64,000 nt of DNA from Leptodactylus fallax (GCA_947044405.1 CAMRHE010000206.1:1-64000), one strand, 5' to 3'. Numbered from the stretch's first letter, positions 42,971-55,750 are shown. A program made the numbers and translations. The notes: a model not told the origin generated them from the sequence alone.

Positions 42971-45900
42971 GTAAGGCTGTGATCTATAACGGAAATATCT
43001 AAAGTTCTTCTATCTCCAAGGTTTTTCATCCTTCTCCCCCTTTTCAATAGAAACTGATTTCTAGATTTTAGTTTTTGGTATCCTTTTTGCAGATATAGAG
43101 CCTTGTATGGCTGTGTCCTGACTCCCACGCTCCCTTCAGTCTCTTCCTGGGCTAACCGTATCATCCTTTTACAAACAATAGCCTCATAGAAATTCTCATA
43201 TTCCCACTCGGAATGTTGCAAAAAATGTGTTTTTATCTTTTTTCCCCCACAGATTTTAACTTGATATGCCCAAACTATGACTGCACACGGCATGTTTAGT
43301 GCCAAGAGTTTCTTCACATGTTTGTCATAAAAAAGGGAAAGTACCAAGTACATGGAATCCTTACAGCAGAATACATGTATTTGCTCTGCCTGTATGCGGT
43401 TGTTAATTATTTCCAGATGTTGAAATTTAACTTCAAGGGGGCCAACTAGGGGGATGTATAGTTTAAGCTTAGGGTTAATACATAGAAAGGGCATGAATCT
43501 ACAGTACTTGGTGGAGCAACTATGCTGAATTCTGGACTTATTTGCAGACGGAGCATAAGGAGTTACTCCAGATATCTGATATTGTCACTATGCACAAACC
43601 GTGCTTCCATATTCATGGTTCCTGTGGGAGCAATTTTTTTATTTTTAAATTAAGTTTTATGTTAAACGTATTTAAAATAACTTTTGGTGAGGTTTTTATA
43701 AATTTTCCTTGTTACCTATATTAAAAAAAAAAAAAAAAAACCTGCAGTACTGACTCCAAGTGCTAAGCCAAATATTATGCTGAGACTTCCTGTTTTCTGT
43801 AGGAGAATTCTTTGCAGCATGTACGATATCATGTATAGGTAAATAAGCCAGAATCCACCAATCACAATAGAGGATTTAATAGCTTTTCTAATCCCCCATG
43901 CAATGACCTTTGCAGAGGTCACAGAGCATGTCGAAAACATTCCCATAGAAGTCAATAGAGTATTCTCCAGAACATTGTGTCCATGACCCATGGACACAGT
44001 CAGTCACAAGCTATTTTAGGCTTAGTGACCAAAGTTAGAATTGCAATATTTTTAGGATTTTTTTTTTTTAAATATAGATAATAACATTGGAAACTAAAAA
44101 CATAATCACCAAAAATTCTTAAAATATATTTAACATAAAAACTTAAGTTAAGCAATAGGTCATTTCCAGGAAACACTTTCCCTTTTAAGGAGATTGCACA
44201 ATTGAAAATGAAGGCCTGCAAAGGCAGAGTCTCACAGGCCGTGACTGCTCTGTTAGGAATTCTGGGAACGAGCATGGAAATAAGTTTCCATGACTTTGAA
44301 AAGGAAAACTGTTCCTCTAGCGCCACCTTTCGGAAGGTAGCATCCTATAGATCAATGTATGGCTTTCACAAATCCTAAACAGAATATCTCCTCCAAAAGG
44401 AAGAGAGACCCATCAGCAGCCCCATTGACAGTTGTTTCTGGGTTATTGCCCCTATTTAATACATAGCAGGGTACAGGTTGGTTAGGTGAGAGGCCATAGA
44501 CGTGTGTCATGAGGGGTAGTATGTCTCCTTAAGTAGACTTAATTTTCAGGCCACCCTTTCCAGGTCTGCGTTGATGCTGACATGAAAATTAATTCTCTGG
44601 AGCCGGGAGATGAGAAGCGGTTGAAGGTCTGCAGAGGCTCATAAAATTCACGAGCAGGATATCTCCAGTGATCTAATCTAGAGCTATGGCGGCAGGCTGG
44701 CCATGATGTGCCATCAATTTTCATTTTGATTAAAACCAGATGGTGAAATATCATAATTTTTTATCCTATTCTTTTTAGTTTCTGTAAATGTTTTTATATT
44801 CTTGTTTATGCTTTACAGGAGTGTCATGGCCGTAGGCAGGAATAAACGGGAGTTGAAATCTTTGGGAAATATTCTAGACTTGTTCTGTGTAGGGAGGGGG
44901 AGTAGATAAGCTGTGAATTGATCTTTTGCCTGTAGTGGATCATTGGTGTTATCTATAGAGGTGTTGTCTTGTCTGTGACGTAAACAAAGTGACTGCTGCT
45001 ACAAAAAAAATAAATAAATCACAGAACTGACAAGGGTTAATCTACTGTATTAAACCTAGTGCCCAAGGTGAAAACTGCAGGACTTGGTACTTTCAACTTT
45101 GAAGTGTTATGCAAATGAGGCAATTGGTGCACTGAGGGTGGACCTTCAGCACTGGGAGCACAGCTCTTCCCTTCAAGTAGCACAGGCGGGAGATGGTAGG
45201 GATCTGAGTGGCAAAAACAGTACCCCAGGGAACTGAAAACCCACCCCCAGTGCAACAACTCCCTGTCGCAAAACAAAAAATAATGCAAAAATCTTCAAAG
45301 TTGTTTTTCTACAAAAGGGACATGCATAATGGTATGTTATCACTGTATTGTAATACAATGATGGCAGTTTGGAAAACTGACACTGCAGTTTTAGAAGTGG
45401 TTCCAGTAGGAAATATACAGGAGCATCTCAATACATTAGAATATTTTTGAAACATTCATTCATTTCAGTCATTCAGTAATACAATCCATAATCAGCGTCT
45501 TCCATGATTGTGTGTCCTACTGAACCAGACTGAGGGACCATTTAAATGCTTAGGAAACCTTGGCAGGTGACACTGAATTTACAATACTGAACTTTTTTTA
45601 CAATATTCTAATTTTCTTAGATTTGGGTTTTCATTACCTGTAATCCATAATCAACATTTACAGAAATAAAACACTTGAAATAGAACACTCTGTGTGTAAA
45701 GAATCTAGAAAATATAGGTCACTTTAATTTAATTACTGAAAGAAATAAACGTTTCAAAGATATAATAATTTATTGAGATGTACCTGTAGTTATCATTCCT
45801 TCTTTAATTCTATTCGAGTTAAAAAAAAAAAAAAAAAAAAAAAAATCATTTGAAGAAAAAAAACTGTTACGTGAAACCAACTTGGGACCATTTAGATTGG

Positions 45901-46272
45901 ACATATATCTGGTGAATTTTCTGCCACAGTTCACAAAATCCACATTGGCAAAAACCACATCAATCCAAGTTTTTGTTGCGGACCACCTGTGGATTTCACA
46001 TATTTTAATTTTATTTATTTATTTATTTAACTGCCACTGCAATTTTTGATGCAACTTTTTTTAGCCATGGTCAGAAGTGGAATTGACAGAATTTTTTAAT
46101 ATTTGACATTGTGCTTGAATTCACTTCTTAGTTAGTTTTGGCTTATAAAAATTGCATTAAAAACAACCATAAAGGCTATTAAAAAATAACAAACTTGGAA
46201 TTTGTCCCACTTCGCATTTATAGTGTGTTGTTTTTTTTTTTTTTAATTATTTTTTTGTTTTTTTTCCCACAG
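42971..46272 (+). other. Intron of IFITM copy 2
   Basis: Aligns with the copy 1 intron in blocks. It is enlarged by unassigned sequence at about 43720-44500, a mariner-type MITE at 45416-45788 and a long A-run at 45821-45845. Ends with a T-rich tract and CCCACAG. The minus-strand open frame of 201 codons at 42889-43494 overlaps the exon antisense and shows no protein motif; I regard it as chance. Confidence 0.8.
45416..45788. mobile_element. Mariner/Tc-type MITE (373 bp)
   Basis: Left TACAGGAGCATCTCAATACA and right TTTATTGAGATGTACCTGTA are inverted and begin at TA. Second inner pairs include TAGAATATTTTTGAAACATT with its mirror AAACGTTTCAAAGATATAA. Non-coding. Confidence 0.8.
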
Positions 46273-46479
46273 TCCAGAGACCGAAAGTTGCTTGGGGATA
46301 GGAGTGCTGCCCTCAGCTATGGTTCCACCGCCCGGTCTCTGAACATTGCCACCACCTTACTGTCCATCCTGTCTCTTATCATCATAATCATCATTTTTAT
46401 TTTTAGTATTCAACAATTGCAAATGATTGCAAATGAGGAATTCAAGCAAAATAATATGGGCAACATCTATGGAAAGTGA
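46273..46479 (+). CDS. IFITM-like protein, copy 2, coding exon 2
   Basis: Codons 82-149 plus stop TGA. Begins SRDRKLLGDRSAALSYG (CD225 loop), then ATARSLNIA-like sequence with serine at the third palmitoylation position and the C-terminal span ATTLLSILSLIIIIIIFIF. The GxxxG position reads GDRSA, so glycine to alanine as in copy 1. A hydrophilic tail of about 24 residues follows (IQQLQMIANEEFKQNN to NIYGK), facing the lumen or outside in the accepted IFITM topology. Copy 1 lacks this tail. The acceptor CCCACAG is clear. Confidence 0.92.
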   Translation, partial: SRDRKLLGDRSAALSYGSTARSLNIATTLLSILSLIIIIIIFIFSIQQLQMIANEEFKQNNMGNIYGK

Positions 46480-46786
46480 TGCAACCTGTTAAAAGAAAAA
46501 ATATATATATATATATTGGTGCCTTCCTCGATTTAACCTTTTCTTATACTTTTTTTTTTCTTCTCATTGTAACTAGATGCAAAGTGTTTTTAGCGCTTTA
46601 AGGGTCTACAAGCTGTATATATTTTTTTTTTCTTGCTGGAATGTGAATTTTCTTTCAAGATTTAGCACTTTGAAAATAGAAATGGCACCGTATAAGACCA
46701 AATGCGTTTCCAATTAGACCAAAGATACCATAGTTTATAATTGTATAAAAGGCACCTTAGACTTTGTCTTCTCATAGACTGCTCCT

Positions 46787-47085
46787 TAAAGAACACTTTC
46801 ACCATCTTTACCAACTCCAACTCTTTGCTTGCTTCAATAGGTGCTGATTTTGGTATTTTTTTTTTTTTTCCTAAGGCTCCACTGTTCCCTAGCAATCATT
46901 TCTGTTATTTTCAGCACAATTATGCTCTCTGCTGTCAGGTGGGCGGTCCCTGTCTTTCTGCTCCAGCTCAGGACCACCCACCTGACAGACAGCATAATTA
47001 TGCTGAAAGTAACAGAAATGAAAATTTCAACTGTGCCAGAATCAGTGGAGCAGTGACCGGTGGAGGTGGTGAAAGGTCCTCTTTT
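46787..47085. mobile_element. MITE family I inserted 3' of IFITM copy 2
   Basis: Left TTAAAGAACACTTTCACCAT, right GGAGGTGGTGAAAGGTCCTC, inverted. Arms AGCACAATTATGCTCTCTGC and CAGCATAATTATGCTGAAAG, and CAGGTGGGCGGTCC with GGACCACCCACCTG, also pair. The matching place in copy 1 is shorter and lacks it. Confidence 0.75.
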
Positions 47086-47761
47086 CACCATATATAATGT
47101 GGTGCACTTGTCACAACATCTAGTGCCCACTTTTCTGGTATCGTCCTTTTACTCCCACAGCACTGGGGGACACCTAATTCACATATAATTACACACAAGT
47201 TGCATATACTGTAAGTACAGAACAGTCTGTGTATTATGTAAGCTTACTAACTAAAAAACTACTGGGTCTTTAGTTTAATTGTTTGTGTATTTTGGTCTTT
47301 GCCATTATACAGTAGACTATGGCACATGGTATCGCTACTTCATGCACTTATTACTTGTACACATGATGCAACAGTTTCCCATTTATACAAATAGTTCTAT
47401 TTTTATATTTTTGAATTACAACTTTTTTGTCAGGGAATGGGACTCTGTAACCTAACCATGCAGAATCACATCAATGAGTACAAGATATGGATGATCCTGG
47501 CACATTGATAGAATGTACGTGTGTGTTATGCCACCTGATCCGTATGTTACGCCCAGTGCACGCTCATGTGTTTGTACGTGAACAATTTTGTATGGTGTAC
47601 TGCTAATACTTACTGTAAGTTTTCTTTGTAACTTTTTCCTTTATAGCCGATGACCATATGATATCGTTCACCTGCTTTTTCACTTGTGGGATGTTTATAT
47701 TACAAACAATTGCAGTAAAGAAAAAAAAAAATCAAAATAAAATTTATAGTTCATAAATCCT
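47086..47761 (+). repeat. 3' flank of IFITM copy 2, right end of the duplication
   Basis: From TTTGGTCTTTGCCATTATAC (47291) the sequence parallels 16760-17460 of copy 1. A usable AATAAA is at 47736-47741. Confidence 0.65.
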
Positions 47762-48847
47762 TCCTATGAGATATTGGGTCATTTTTTTTTTTTTTTTTTA
47801 TATGTATATCAACTGCATATTAAATAGAATTAAGCAAGTGTTGGGCCCTATTCATGACCGTTCCATTTTTTGACGGGACAAATCTTTGTTTCTAATGTGT
47901 CAGTTTCATGGCCGAGTCATCCATTTTGCATCTATTTTTGATGGTCTGTTAAAAAAAAAAAAAAATAAAGTTTCACGTGTCTGGTTTTGTTTGACCCAGC
48001 CCTCTGGTCCGTTATTATCGGAAATAACTCTGGCGTCAATTGGCTTTACAAACAAGTCATAATTTTTTTGAAGGGGGTTCTGCCATCTGAGAACTTTATA
48101 CCCTCTCCTTAGGAGAGGGGATAACTTATAGATTGTCTAACTTGTCTGCTGAGACCTCCACTGATCAGGAGGAGTATTTTGATCCTTGTTCTGAATGGAG
48201 CCATGACTAGGGTATAATTTCTTCAGATGGGAATACCACTTTGAGGGTCATGCCATAAATGGGCTATAACTAGTATATACAATAAATTTCCAATCCAGAA
48301 AGACCTAGTAGCTGTAACCTTCACCAAACCAGTCTTTAAAACAAATTTAAATACTCTACGAAAACCATCGTACCACTTTCACTCCTGACTACACTGTTGC
48401 CCATGATCAATTTGCCCTGGAAATCTAAATGCCTTTTCACAGTTTGTTGGTTTAAGGGCTCTTTATTCAGCCTTGTCTTCTCATATATATTTGGCCTGAC
48501 CATGGTTCGCCTTAACATAAAACAGTATGATGCTGTAAGTTTCAAATCTATGACTCCTAAGGAGATTCCAACACAGATATGAACCTAGTCTTAGTGTCAT
48601 ATGAAACACTAGAATCATCTCTTTCATATGCCATCAAAAGCCAAGTTTGTGCATTTTATAAGGTACATATAACTGTTTGAGGTGACCCTCCCCTACCCTC
48701 ATTTTCTCCATTTTACACATCCAATACTCCAAGCCTGTACGCCATACACAGTTACTCAGTGAGAGGCAGAAAACAGCTCTCAATACAGAAGCAAGGGAAA
48801 GAATAAAAAAATGCAACATTTGTTATTAAAGCATATTACAAAATTTG
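47762..48847. other. Mostly unassigned; family F fragment
   Basis: 48065-48220 (GAGGGGATAACTTATAGATT, AGACCTCCACTGATCAGGAG) resembles family F. The rest is unrecognised. Confidence 0.4.
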
Positions 48848-49317
48848 ATAAAGGGGTATTCCCATGAACATAATTATATCTATATTAAAAGTATTAAAAG
48901 TTAAACATTTTTGCAAATATAAGTAGTTAAATATTCTGCAGAGTTTTAAACATTTTCTCTAACCATCTTAGTGGTGACAGTCAGTTGTCTTGATCGGTTG
49001 CCAATGGATACGACCATGAATGCAGAAACTTTCTATGGTCTGGGCCATGATTTTCTTATTGTAGCTGGGTTATCAGGCAGGGACACTACATGTATCAGAA
49101 GATATCCCGGCCACATTAAGGAAATCATAGCTGATTTTCTAACTTTAGAAAGGTCCTGCATTGTTGGTCGTATCCACAACAATCAAGACAACAACTTGTG
49201 ACCGCAAGATATTTAGAGAAAATCTTAAACTCTGCAAAATACTAAATTACTTATATTTAAAAAAAAATGTTTAACGTTTAATTTAAAAATGGTTATGTTC
49301 ATGGGAAAACCCCTTTA
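48848..49317. mobile_element. MITE family O, complete, long TIRs
   Basis: ATAAAGGGGTATTCCCATGA at left and CATGGGAAAACCCCTTTAC at right. The inverted similarity continues for about 115 bp on each side up to TTTTCTCTAA. The centre carries another palindrome (GTTGTCTTGATCGG against CAATCAAGACAACAAC). A partial copy lies at 34154. Confidence 0.8.
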
Positions 49318-49435
49318 CTGCCTCAAATACTGCCAGAAAATCAAAAGTTGTACAAAAGTTTTGTTACGCTTTAATAAAAAAATAAAATAAAATAATGAAT
49401 TAACCAAAAACATAACATTAGAAGATGAAGATTTA

Positions 49436-49870
49436 AAGAGAACCTTTCACCACTCCCAACAAGTCCAGTTCTTTACATCATTTAATAGCTGCTGCTCCAC
49501 TGATTCTGGAACAGTTGGAATTTTTTTCTCTAGCCCACATTGTTCCTGAGCAATCAATGCTGTTAGTTTTGGTGCCTGATATACTATTTAGGCTCTCTAC
49601 TGTCAGGAGGGCGGTGTCAGGCAGGAGCAGGCAAGGGGTGTGATTCTGAGCTCTGACACTGGCTGCCTCTGATTGGATCTCTGAATCACGCCCCCCATAA
49701 CTGACACCGCCCTTCTGAAATTACACAGCTTAAATAACACATAAGACAACAAAACTAACTGGGCTTGTTGCTCGGGAACGGTGGGAGCTTGAGAGAGATT
49801 TCCAACTGCACTGGAATCAGTGGAGTGGCACCAATTCACAGATGCTAAGAACATAAATTGGTGGAGGTGG
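49436..49870. mobile_element. MITE family I, complete copy
   Basis: AAAGAGAACCTTTCACCACT at left, GGTGGAGGTGGTGAAAGTAT at right. Inner ACTGTCAGGAGGGCGGTGTC and GACACCGCCCTTCTG pair. Confidence 0.75.
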
Positions 49871-50598
49871 TGAAAGTATATCAGTTTGTTTCCTTAACAG
49901 TCCAACTTTACTGTACAGAATTTCCCATACAGAGACATAATAAAGCTGCCTGTCAATATTGGGCTAGTTTCACACTACAGCTTTATAGTCTGTTATTTTT
50001 ATGTCAGAAGATAAAAAAAAAAAAAAACTGAAGGTCCCATCTGTTGGTTTACAGGATTTTATTTGGAAATAAAAAAGCAAGATCAATAGGGTCATTGTGC
50101 TCACTTGCTGGGCCATATGTGATCTGTTTGTATTTCCTGCCAACGCCCAGTCACCTCTTCTGCTTAGATAGTCAACATTTAGATATTCTATTTATTTACC
50201 AAAGGCGGATCCAAGAACCTTCCTATTCATTATAGTGAAATAAAGGTTTACCGCATCAGGTTGGATGAAAATTGAAACATCCAGATTATTAAATGCTTTG
50301 AGCCCCAATAAAGTCTTTTTATTTGGAAAGCGTGGATATACTCTCTTTTTTTGGAGCCTCCACTCCATCTACAACAATGGAGATTATTAAACTGGGAATG
50401 GCACATGATGGTCTGAATATGACCAAGAAGATCTATGGAAAGAAGGGAACAATCCATATCCAAGAGATGGGAAAGGGCAATTTTACTCCTTTAATCTCTC
50501 CTACATGGTCCCTGAGGGGAAACACTGCAAAACAAAGTGTTAACATTAGAACTACATAGGATGTAAATAATTTGATCTCAATACTGGACATGCCTATT
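49871..50598. other. No recognised gene
   Basis: The plus-strand frame at 50323-50559 has no family motif. Nothing assigned. Confidence 0.35.
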
Positions 50599-50795
50599 AC
50601 GCTCGGTTCACACTAGTGTTCAGCTTTCCATTCTTTTGGTCTGCTTGGAGAGCCGAAAAAATGGAAACCCTATCTGCTTAAAAAGCAGTTTCCTGCAGAA
50701 ACCTGCGGACCCCATCGACTATCATTTTTTGCCTGATCCCCCATATTTTAAGTGGAATGGGGGATGGAGTCCCCAAAAGGTCACACAACGCTACA
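50599..50795. mobile_element. MITE family A, near-complete copy
   Basis: GCTCGGTTCACACTAGTGTT at left. GGACCCCATCGACTATCATT and AATGGGGGATGGAGTCCCC inside. Right end near ACACAACGC. Confidence 0.65.
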
Positions 50796-52014
50796 TTCAG
50801 CAGCAGTTCTTTGCCTTGGCCTTGTATACCACTACCGCTATCAAGCCTCCAGCTTCCCGACTGCATGGCTAACAAGCCTGGAGCCAAGGTACCACCTACT
50901 AGGAGCCCATACATTCTAGGGCCGACCCTGAAGGAAGTGAGGCATTCTGGGACAAAGAATCCACAATTACAAACTGTGATGTGGAATAATGATGCCATCA
51001 TCTACTCTCCCATAGCATAGCTGGTAAGTTTATGGAGTCACTTTGCACCTCTTCACACCCACAGTTGCCACCCGATATAAAGACTAATGTTTTCAGTAAT
51101 AGCCAACTGCCTTATTTTTCGTGGTTATTGACAGACTGGCTCCTCCATGTTCCTCTATGTTTGCTAATATATTTTATGTCAGCCATTTTTATGACATGCT
51201 GTTATTTAGTGTATATACATATTAGAATAAAATATTAATCTTTGCCATTTTTCATTCTAAATTCACAAACACTCAAACAAAGTAAAAAAAAAAAACACAA
51301 AGTAGTGAGAATGCCACAAAGGAAAATACAAAAGCATCAGATCTTCTATCATACATCGAAAAAAAAAACATATTGGTTATCTCACAAGGAGATCACCATG
51401 TAGGCATGCAAAATATTCTAGAAGACCTTGAAACTTTCACGCGAAGGTGGAAAATGTTCATGTGATAGGAACTCTGAACTGGCCTGTATTATAACAGCAG
51501 AAAGTACAGCACTGAAAAATCTATGTTATCACCCATGAAAGAAACTTCTTCTGCTAAGTGTATCAAGTCCTACAACCAGGAGTTTTGCTATTTATATAAA
51601 GTCTGTAGATTTTTACTTTTAGGTATACAGGTCTATCCATTACAGGGTCACCCCTTACTGGATCACGTGCTTTGCTTCTCTTTTCAGGGTTCTTTATGAG
51701 GGTAGTTAGTTGTTTACTGTAGCTTTTTGACCCCCTTGGTGGCACTCTATAAGGTTTCTACCGTAAAAGTCTATACCAGAATAGGTAATGTCTCCCATTA
51801 GGGAGAGATGGTTGTACAGGGACTTATTAGACCATGCATGTACTGCTAAGAATTCTGGGTAAGGAATATGCAAATAAGACCTCCCATCCCATACCCTAAT
51901 AATACTTCAGGTGAATTATGTTCTTCCCACAAGCCACCATGTGTTGTGATGGCACCCACACAGGGGCTGTGCTCAAGGTCCATGGATGAAAAAGTAAAAC
52001 TTTTAGGTTAGGGT
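50796..52014. other. No recognised gene
   Basis: Nothing recognised. Confidence 0.4.
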
Positions 52015-52210
52015 TACATAGTGACTTTGGCCGTGACCCCTAAAGAGCTGCGACAGCTAGTTGCTCGAAAGCTGCTCGAATCTTTTGTGAAGGTCTTGGT
52101 TCCATAGGGGTGGCAATGTCACTCCATTCACTAACATGAGTGAAAGAGTAGTAAGACAATCCGACGAGATTTGGTCATGCGTTGGGAGTCACAACCAGAC
52201 ATCACCATGT
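52015..52210. mobile_element. Possible MITE fragment (L-like)
   Basis: GGGTTACATAGTGACTTTGG and ATGTCACTCCATTCAC resemble 24025-24165. Confidence 0.4.
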
Positions 52211-52305
52211 AGCCTTAGAGGTCTTGCAATGCAACAGCACAAAAACAAATTCTGTTCAAATATAAAGCTGTTTTTATTGCAAGTAGAAGAATCTGATATC
52301 ACTGT

Positions 52306-52680
52306 AAGGGTAAGTTCATACAGAGTTTTTTGCAGGCAGATTTTGAGGCAGAATCTGCCTTAAAAAAGTCTCCTATTCATTTCTATGGGAGTCATTATCA
52401 GAAGCGTCAGCATCAAGAAGCGTCATGATGACTTATTTTTCAGGCAGATTTCACCTTGCAAGCCCCATAGAAAAAACGTGATGCGATTTGTTTAATGCAG
52501 TTTTTGCAAAAATAATAAAAAAAAAACATGTCAAAAACAGCTAGCGCTTTTTTAAGTAGGTTTTCCAGGCTCAAGGAAAAAAAAAAGTGTTAAAAACTAT
52601 GATCCGTCAAAAAACCTTCTTCCTAATTCCTGAGGCAGATTTGTTGAGCCTGGAAAAACTCTGTGTGAACTTACCCTTAG
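52306..52680. mobile_element. MITE family C, complete intact copy
   Basis: TAAGGGTAAGTTCATACAGA at left and TCTGTGTGAACTTACCCTTA at right. Next inner pair TTTTTTGCAGGCAGATTTTG with GAGGCAGATTTGTTGAGCC. The ends begin TAA/TTA, which could be a 3-bp target duplication of the PIF/Harbinger kind (inference). Confidence 0.8.
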
Positions 52681-52873
52681 GCCGGTTGCAGACGACGTGC
52701 TGCAACCGGCCTGCTGTGATTTAAAAGCATGAGCTGCACACGGGGGACAAGGGGTTTGTAAGTTTAGGACAGTCTATATGGTGGCCATTTTTACAGCTAT
52801 GTGGATCACTGAGTTGCTTTCAGATACCAAAGAATATCAATGTGGTTTGGCTGTTCGGTGCAAAGGTTCATAT

Positions 52874-53100
52874 CGGCAGCATGGTGGCTCAGTGGTTAGC
52901 ACTGGAGTCCTGGGTTTGAATCCTGCCAAGAACAACATCTGCAAGGCGTTTGTATGTTGTCCTTGTGTTTGTGTAGATTTTCTCCCACACTCCAAAGACA
53001 TACTGATAGGGAATGTAAATTGTAAGCCCTATATGGGACAGTGACTGACAAGTTCTGTAAAGCGGCATATGATGGCGCTATTCAAGTACGCTAAATAAAT
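52874..53100 (+). mobile_element. tRNA-derived SINE with L2-type tail
   Basis: The head has a pol III A box (TGGCTCAGTGGTTAG, about 52884) and B box (GGGTTTGAATCC, about 52912). The middle (TTTCTCCCACACTCCAAAGA) and tail (GATAGGGAATGTAAATTG, GGCGCTATTCAAGTACGCTA) match the 3' end of L2-like LINEs that would mobilise it. About 227 bp, apparently full length. Confidence 0.85.
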
Positions 53101-54639
53101 GTGTTGTCATTTATCCAAGGAGATCAAAAACAGACCAGTTAGATAAAGGTTACGTAATTCAGATTAATAACCTAGGAAGCCCTGTTTTATGTCCAGTTCA
53201 TAATTTACGCCAATGAGAGCAGTAGATGGTATTGATTCATTTAGACATCTCTCCGTTAACTAAATTTCAATTTAATTCTGTATTAAAAAATGTTTAACAT
53301 ATTTAAAACTAGAAGAACAAGAAGTTCTCTTATTACTCTTTCCAGATAGGGGCAGTCACTGTAACTGAAGATGGGAGGAGGGCAGTCTGATAGACTTAAA
53401 ATTTATATCAGGCCAGATTTATTAATGGATTCATTATTTTACTTTTTTCAGGAAAACGTTAGGTTGGGTCACCAATAGAGCATATACTGAAATTTTTTTC
53501 CCTGGATCCTAAAAATGTTTCTGTGTTTTGATATGGTATTAGAGATTTACAGTGGAAAAAGATTGTATTGGAATGAAAGAAATTGAGCATTGCTTGGCCT
53601 GTGACAGATGTCTTATAATACTAATACTGATATATTAAAATACTTAATATATAATTCATAAAATAATAATAAAATCAAAACATTGGAGCTGCTGGGGGGA
53701 ATTAAATGTGATTTTTTTTGTCTTAATCAGACACTTTTTTTTTTTCTATAGATCCGATTGGGGGCACTTATTTGATGTAGGAACTGATATCTTCCATCTG
53801 GGTTTGCTGAATGTAATGGATTTTTTTTCAACATTTGGCGAGCGCTGTGCCTTCTTTCCTTCTGGATCCTGCCTTTCTGTTTGTACGGGTCCAACTTTGG
53901 GATTGGTCTTCTGTAGCATGTAATAGAAAAATGGCTGCAATGTTTGGGGGTTGGGGTGGTTATGCCACTGTAGTGTCATGGCTGAAGGGTATTGTCACCC
54001 AGCTTAATCCTGGGTGGGCTGGGTTCAAGAACAGAGTCACTGTGGTTGATGATATTTTAAGATTGAGTTAATATTTATTTGTTATGTATGTAGTTACCCT
54101 TAATAAACTCTGTGGCCTTTTATTAGCCATATCTAGTTGTTTGTTTTTATGTATTCCTATCTATAGTGGCTGAGCTACTTTCTACATACAAGTCTATGGA
54201 GAGGGGAGGGGTAGGATGAGGCTGCTGGAAAAGACACTCAAATAATTTCTGCTGCTACACTCCGCTACTCTATCTGTTAGGCACTTTTGACACTACTACA
54301 TCTTCCAGATAAGACTTTACTACTCCAGAGAATGAGGCAATAAATCAATTAACCAGCAGGCAGAAACCTCCTCTTCCTCCCTCCATAGAGTTGTGTGTGT
54401 GAGACTGGATATGAAGATGAATCTCTATGTAAACAACAGTCAAATTGAAGAGAAGAAGAGAAAAGCATCCTAAGGAAACATCTCCTTAATAAGATATATA
54501 ACAAAGTTTCTTATATTCACATGTACTATTCATTGACGAAACATTATTTATTACTGGAGGTACGTTTTAAGATATGGTCATATGGGGGAGGGGGGTTGGG
54601 TGAGCACCAACTGTAAGGAGCTGGAAGCTGCATCATAGA
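53101..54639. other. No recognised gene
   Basis: Nothing recognised. Short frames lack motifs. Confidence 0.4.
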
Positions 54640-55025
54640 TACCACCAAAGCCCTGTCTTGACAAGACTATTCTTCAAAACTAGAGTAGGAAGATAGTTGT
54701 GATAGAAGCTACAGAGTGGCCAACATTGAAGAGGCTATAAGGTTAACTGAGTGGTTGCATCATGCAATATCAAGAGTTCTTCAGCAGCTTCCAGTATGGC
54801 GGACAGTAAGAAAGAAGCATAATGATCTCAATAAAATGTGGGATAAGGTTTTCTAATCTAATGTGACAAAATTCTAAACATCTCCCATTACTCTGCAAAC
54901 TTGTTCCCACCAGTGAAGCTTGGGGTGGCAGTATCATATTATGGAAATTCAACTCCTCAGCAGGGACTGGACATCTTGGACTAGTCTCCTTCCACTAACT
55001 AGAATGTCCGAAGTCATCAGCTCAG
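54640..55025 (+). pseudogene. Tc1-like transposase relic 2
   Basis: The plus strand near 54920-54975 reads GGSIILW, then SSAGTGHL, matching the Tc1 block GGSIMLWGCFSSAGTG between the first and second catalytic aspartates. Upstream, AAAGAAGCATAATGATCTC and GTTTTCTAATCTAATGTGAC correspond to flanking parts of the same gene. Many stops and no TIRs found. Confidence 0.6.
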
Positions 55026-55224
55026 TTCCAGCATAAATAGTTTTTTTTTTCCACTTAATGTGCTACAGTTCTTATTCCACAACACAGTGCAAATTCACTT
55101 AAAGTGACAGTACATAAATGCAGCCTGACTAGTTTTTTTCCCTGTTTTCCACTTAAGTGCTACATAATTAGTTCTAGATGAGCATTTGTAAGGATATGTC
55201 ATCAATATTTTAGTTCTCGAAAAC

Positions 55225-55358
55225 CCCTTTAGCGGACCGCAGCGAAAAAGTTCTGTGAGGAAAAACACGGTGCATATTTTTCTGCAATATGTGGATGAGA
55301 TTCGCTAGAACTGTAAAATGCTGCGGTTTACACCACATGGGGCCCCCAGCCTTAATGT
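55225..55358. mobile_element. MITE family D, fragment
   Basis: CGGACCGCAGCG, TTTTCTGCAATATGTGGATG, AGATTCGCTAGAACTG and the terminus CACATGGGGCCCCCAGCCTT. Confidence 0.65.
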
Positions 55359-55750
55359 TCATCCAGTTGCACCAGTGAGAGACTGACAAGGTACCAACCT
55401 CTGCAAAATGCCCTCTCCTGCAAGTAAAGAACAATATATAAGGCACCAAGGGTCAAGTGATGTTAAGAAGTAAAGTTTTTGTCAACTTAAACTGTATGTT
55501 GCATTCCCAAGATTAAGTGATAGTCTCTGAGAGGCTTAACCCTGGCATGACATGCATACATGGACCTCTAAAGAGACTGTACAAGTCTTGCACAGGGTTG
55601 TTGCCTCTCACAATCCATGCAGACCTTCCAGAGCTTGTGTGGCTACCAGTATCACCTGTCAAACGGGCATTTATTAATTGTCATACATTGGGGATCATCT
55701 ATATACAATTGCAATGGAAAATCTTCCAAGTCATCTTCATATTGTAAGTA
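55359..55750. other. No recognised gene
   Basis: Unassigned sequence. Confidence 0.4.

Noticed and set aside
42889..43494. 201-codon minus-strand frame
   Set aside because: Runs antisense to IFITM exon 1 and its intron. No domain is recognised, and the matching region of copy 1 shows no such frame.
52874..52930. tRNA gene
   Set aside because: A and B boxes are present, but there is no cloverleaf and an L2-type tail follows; it is a SINE head.
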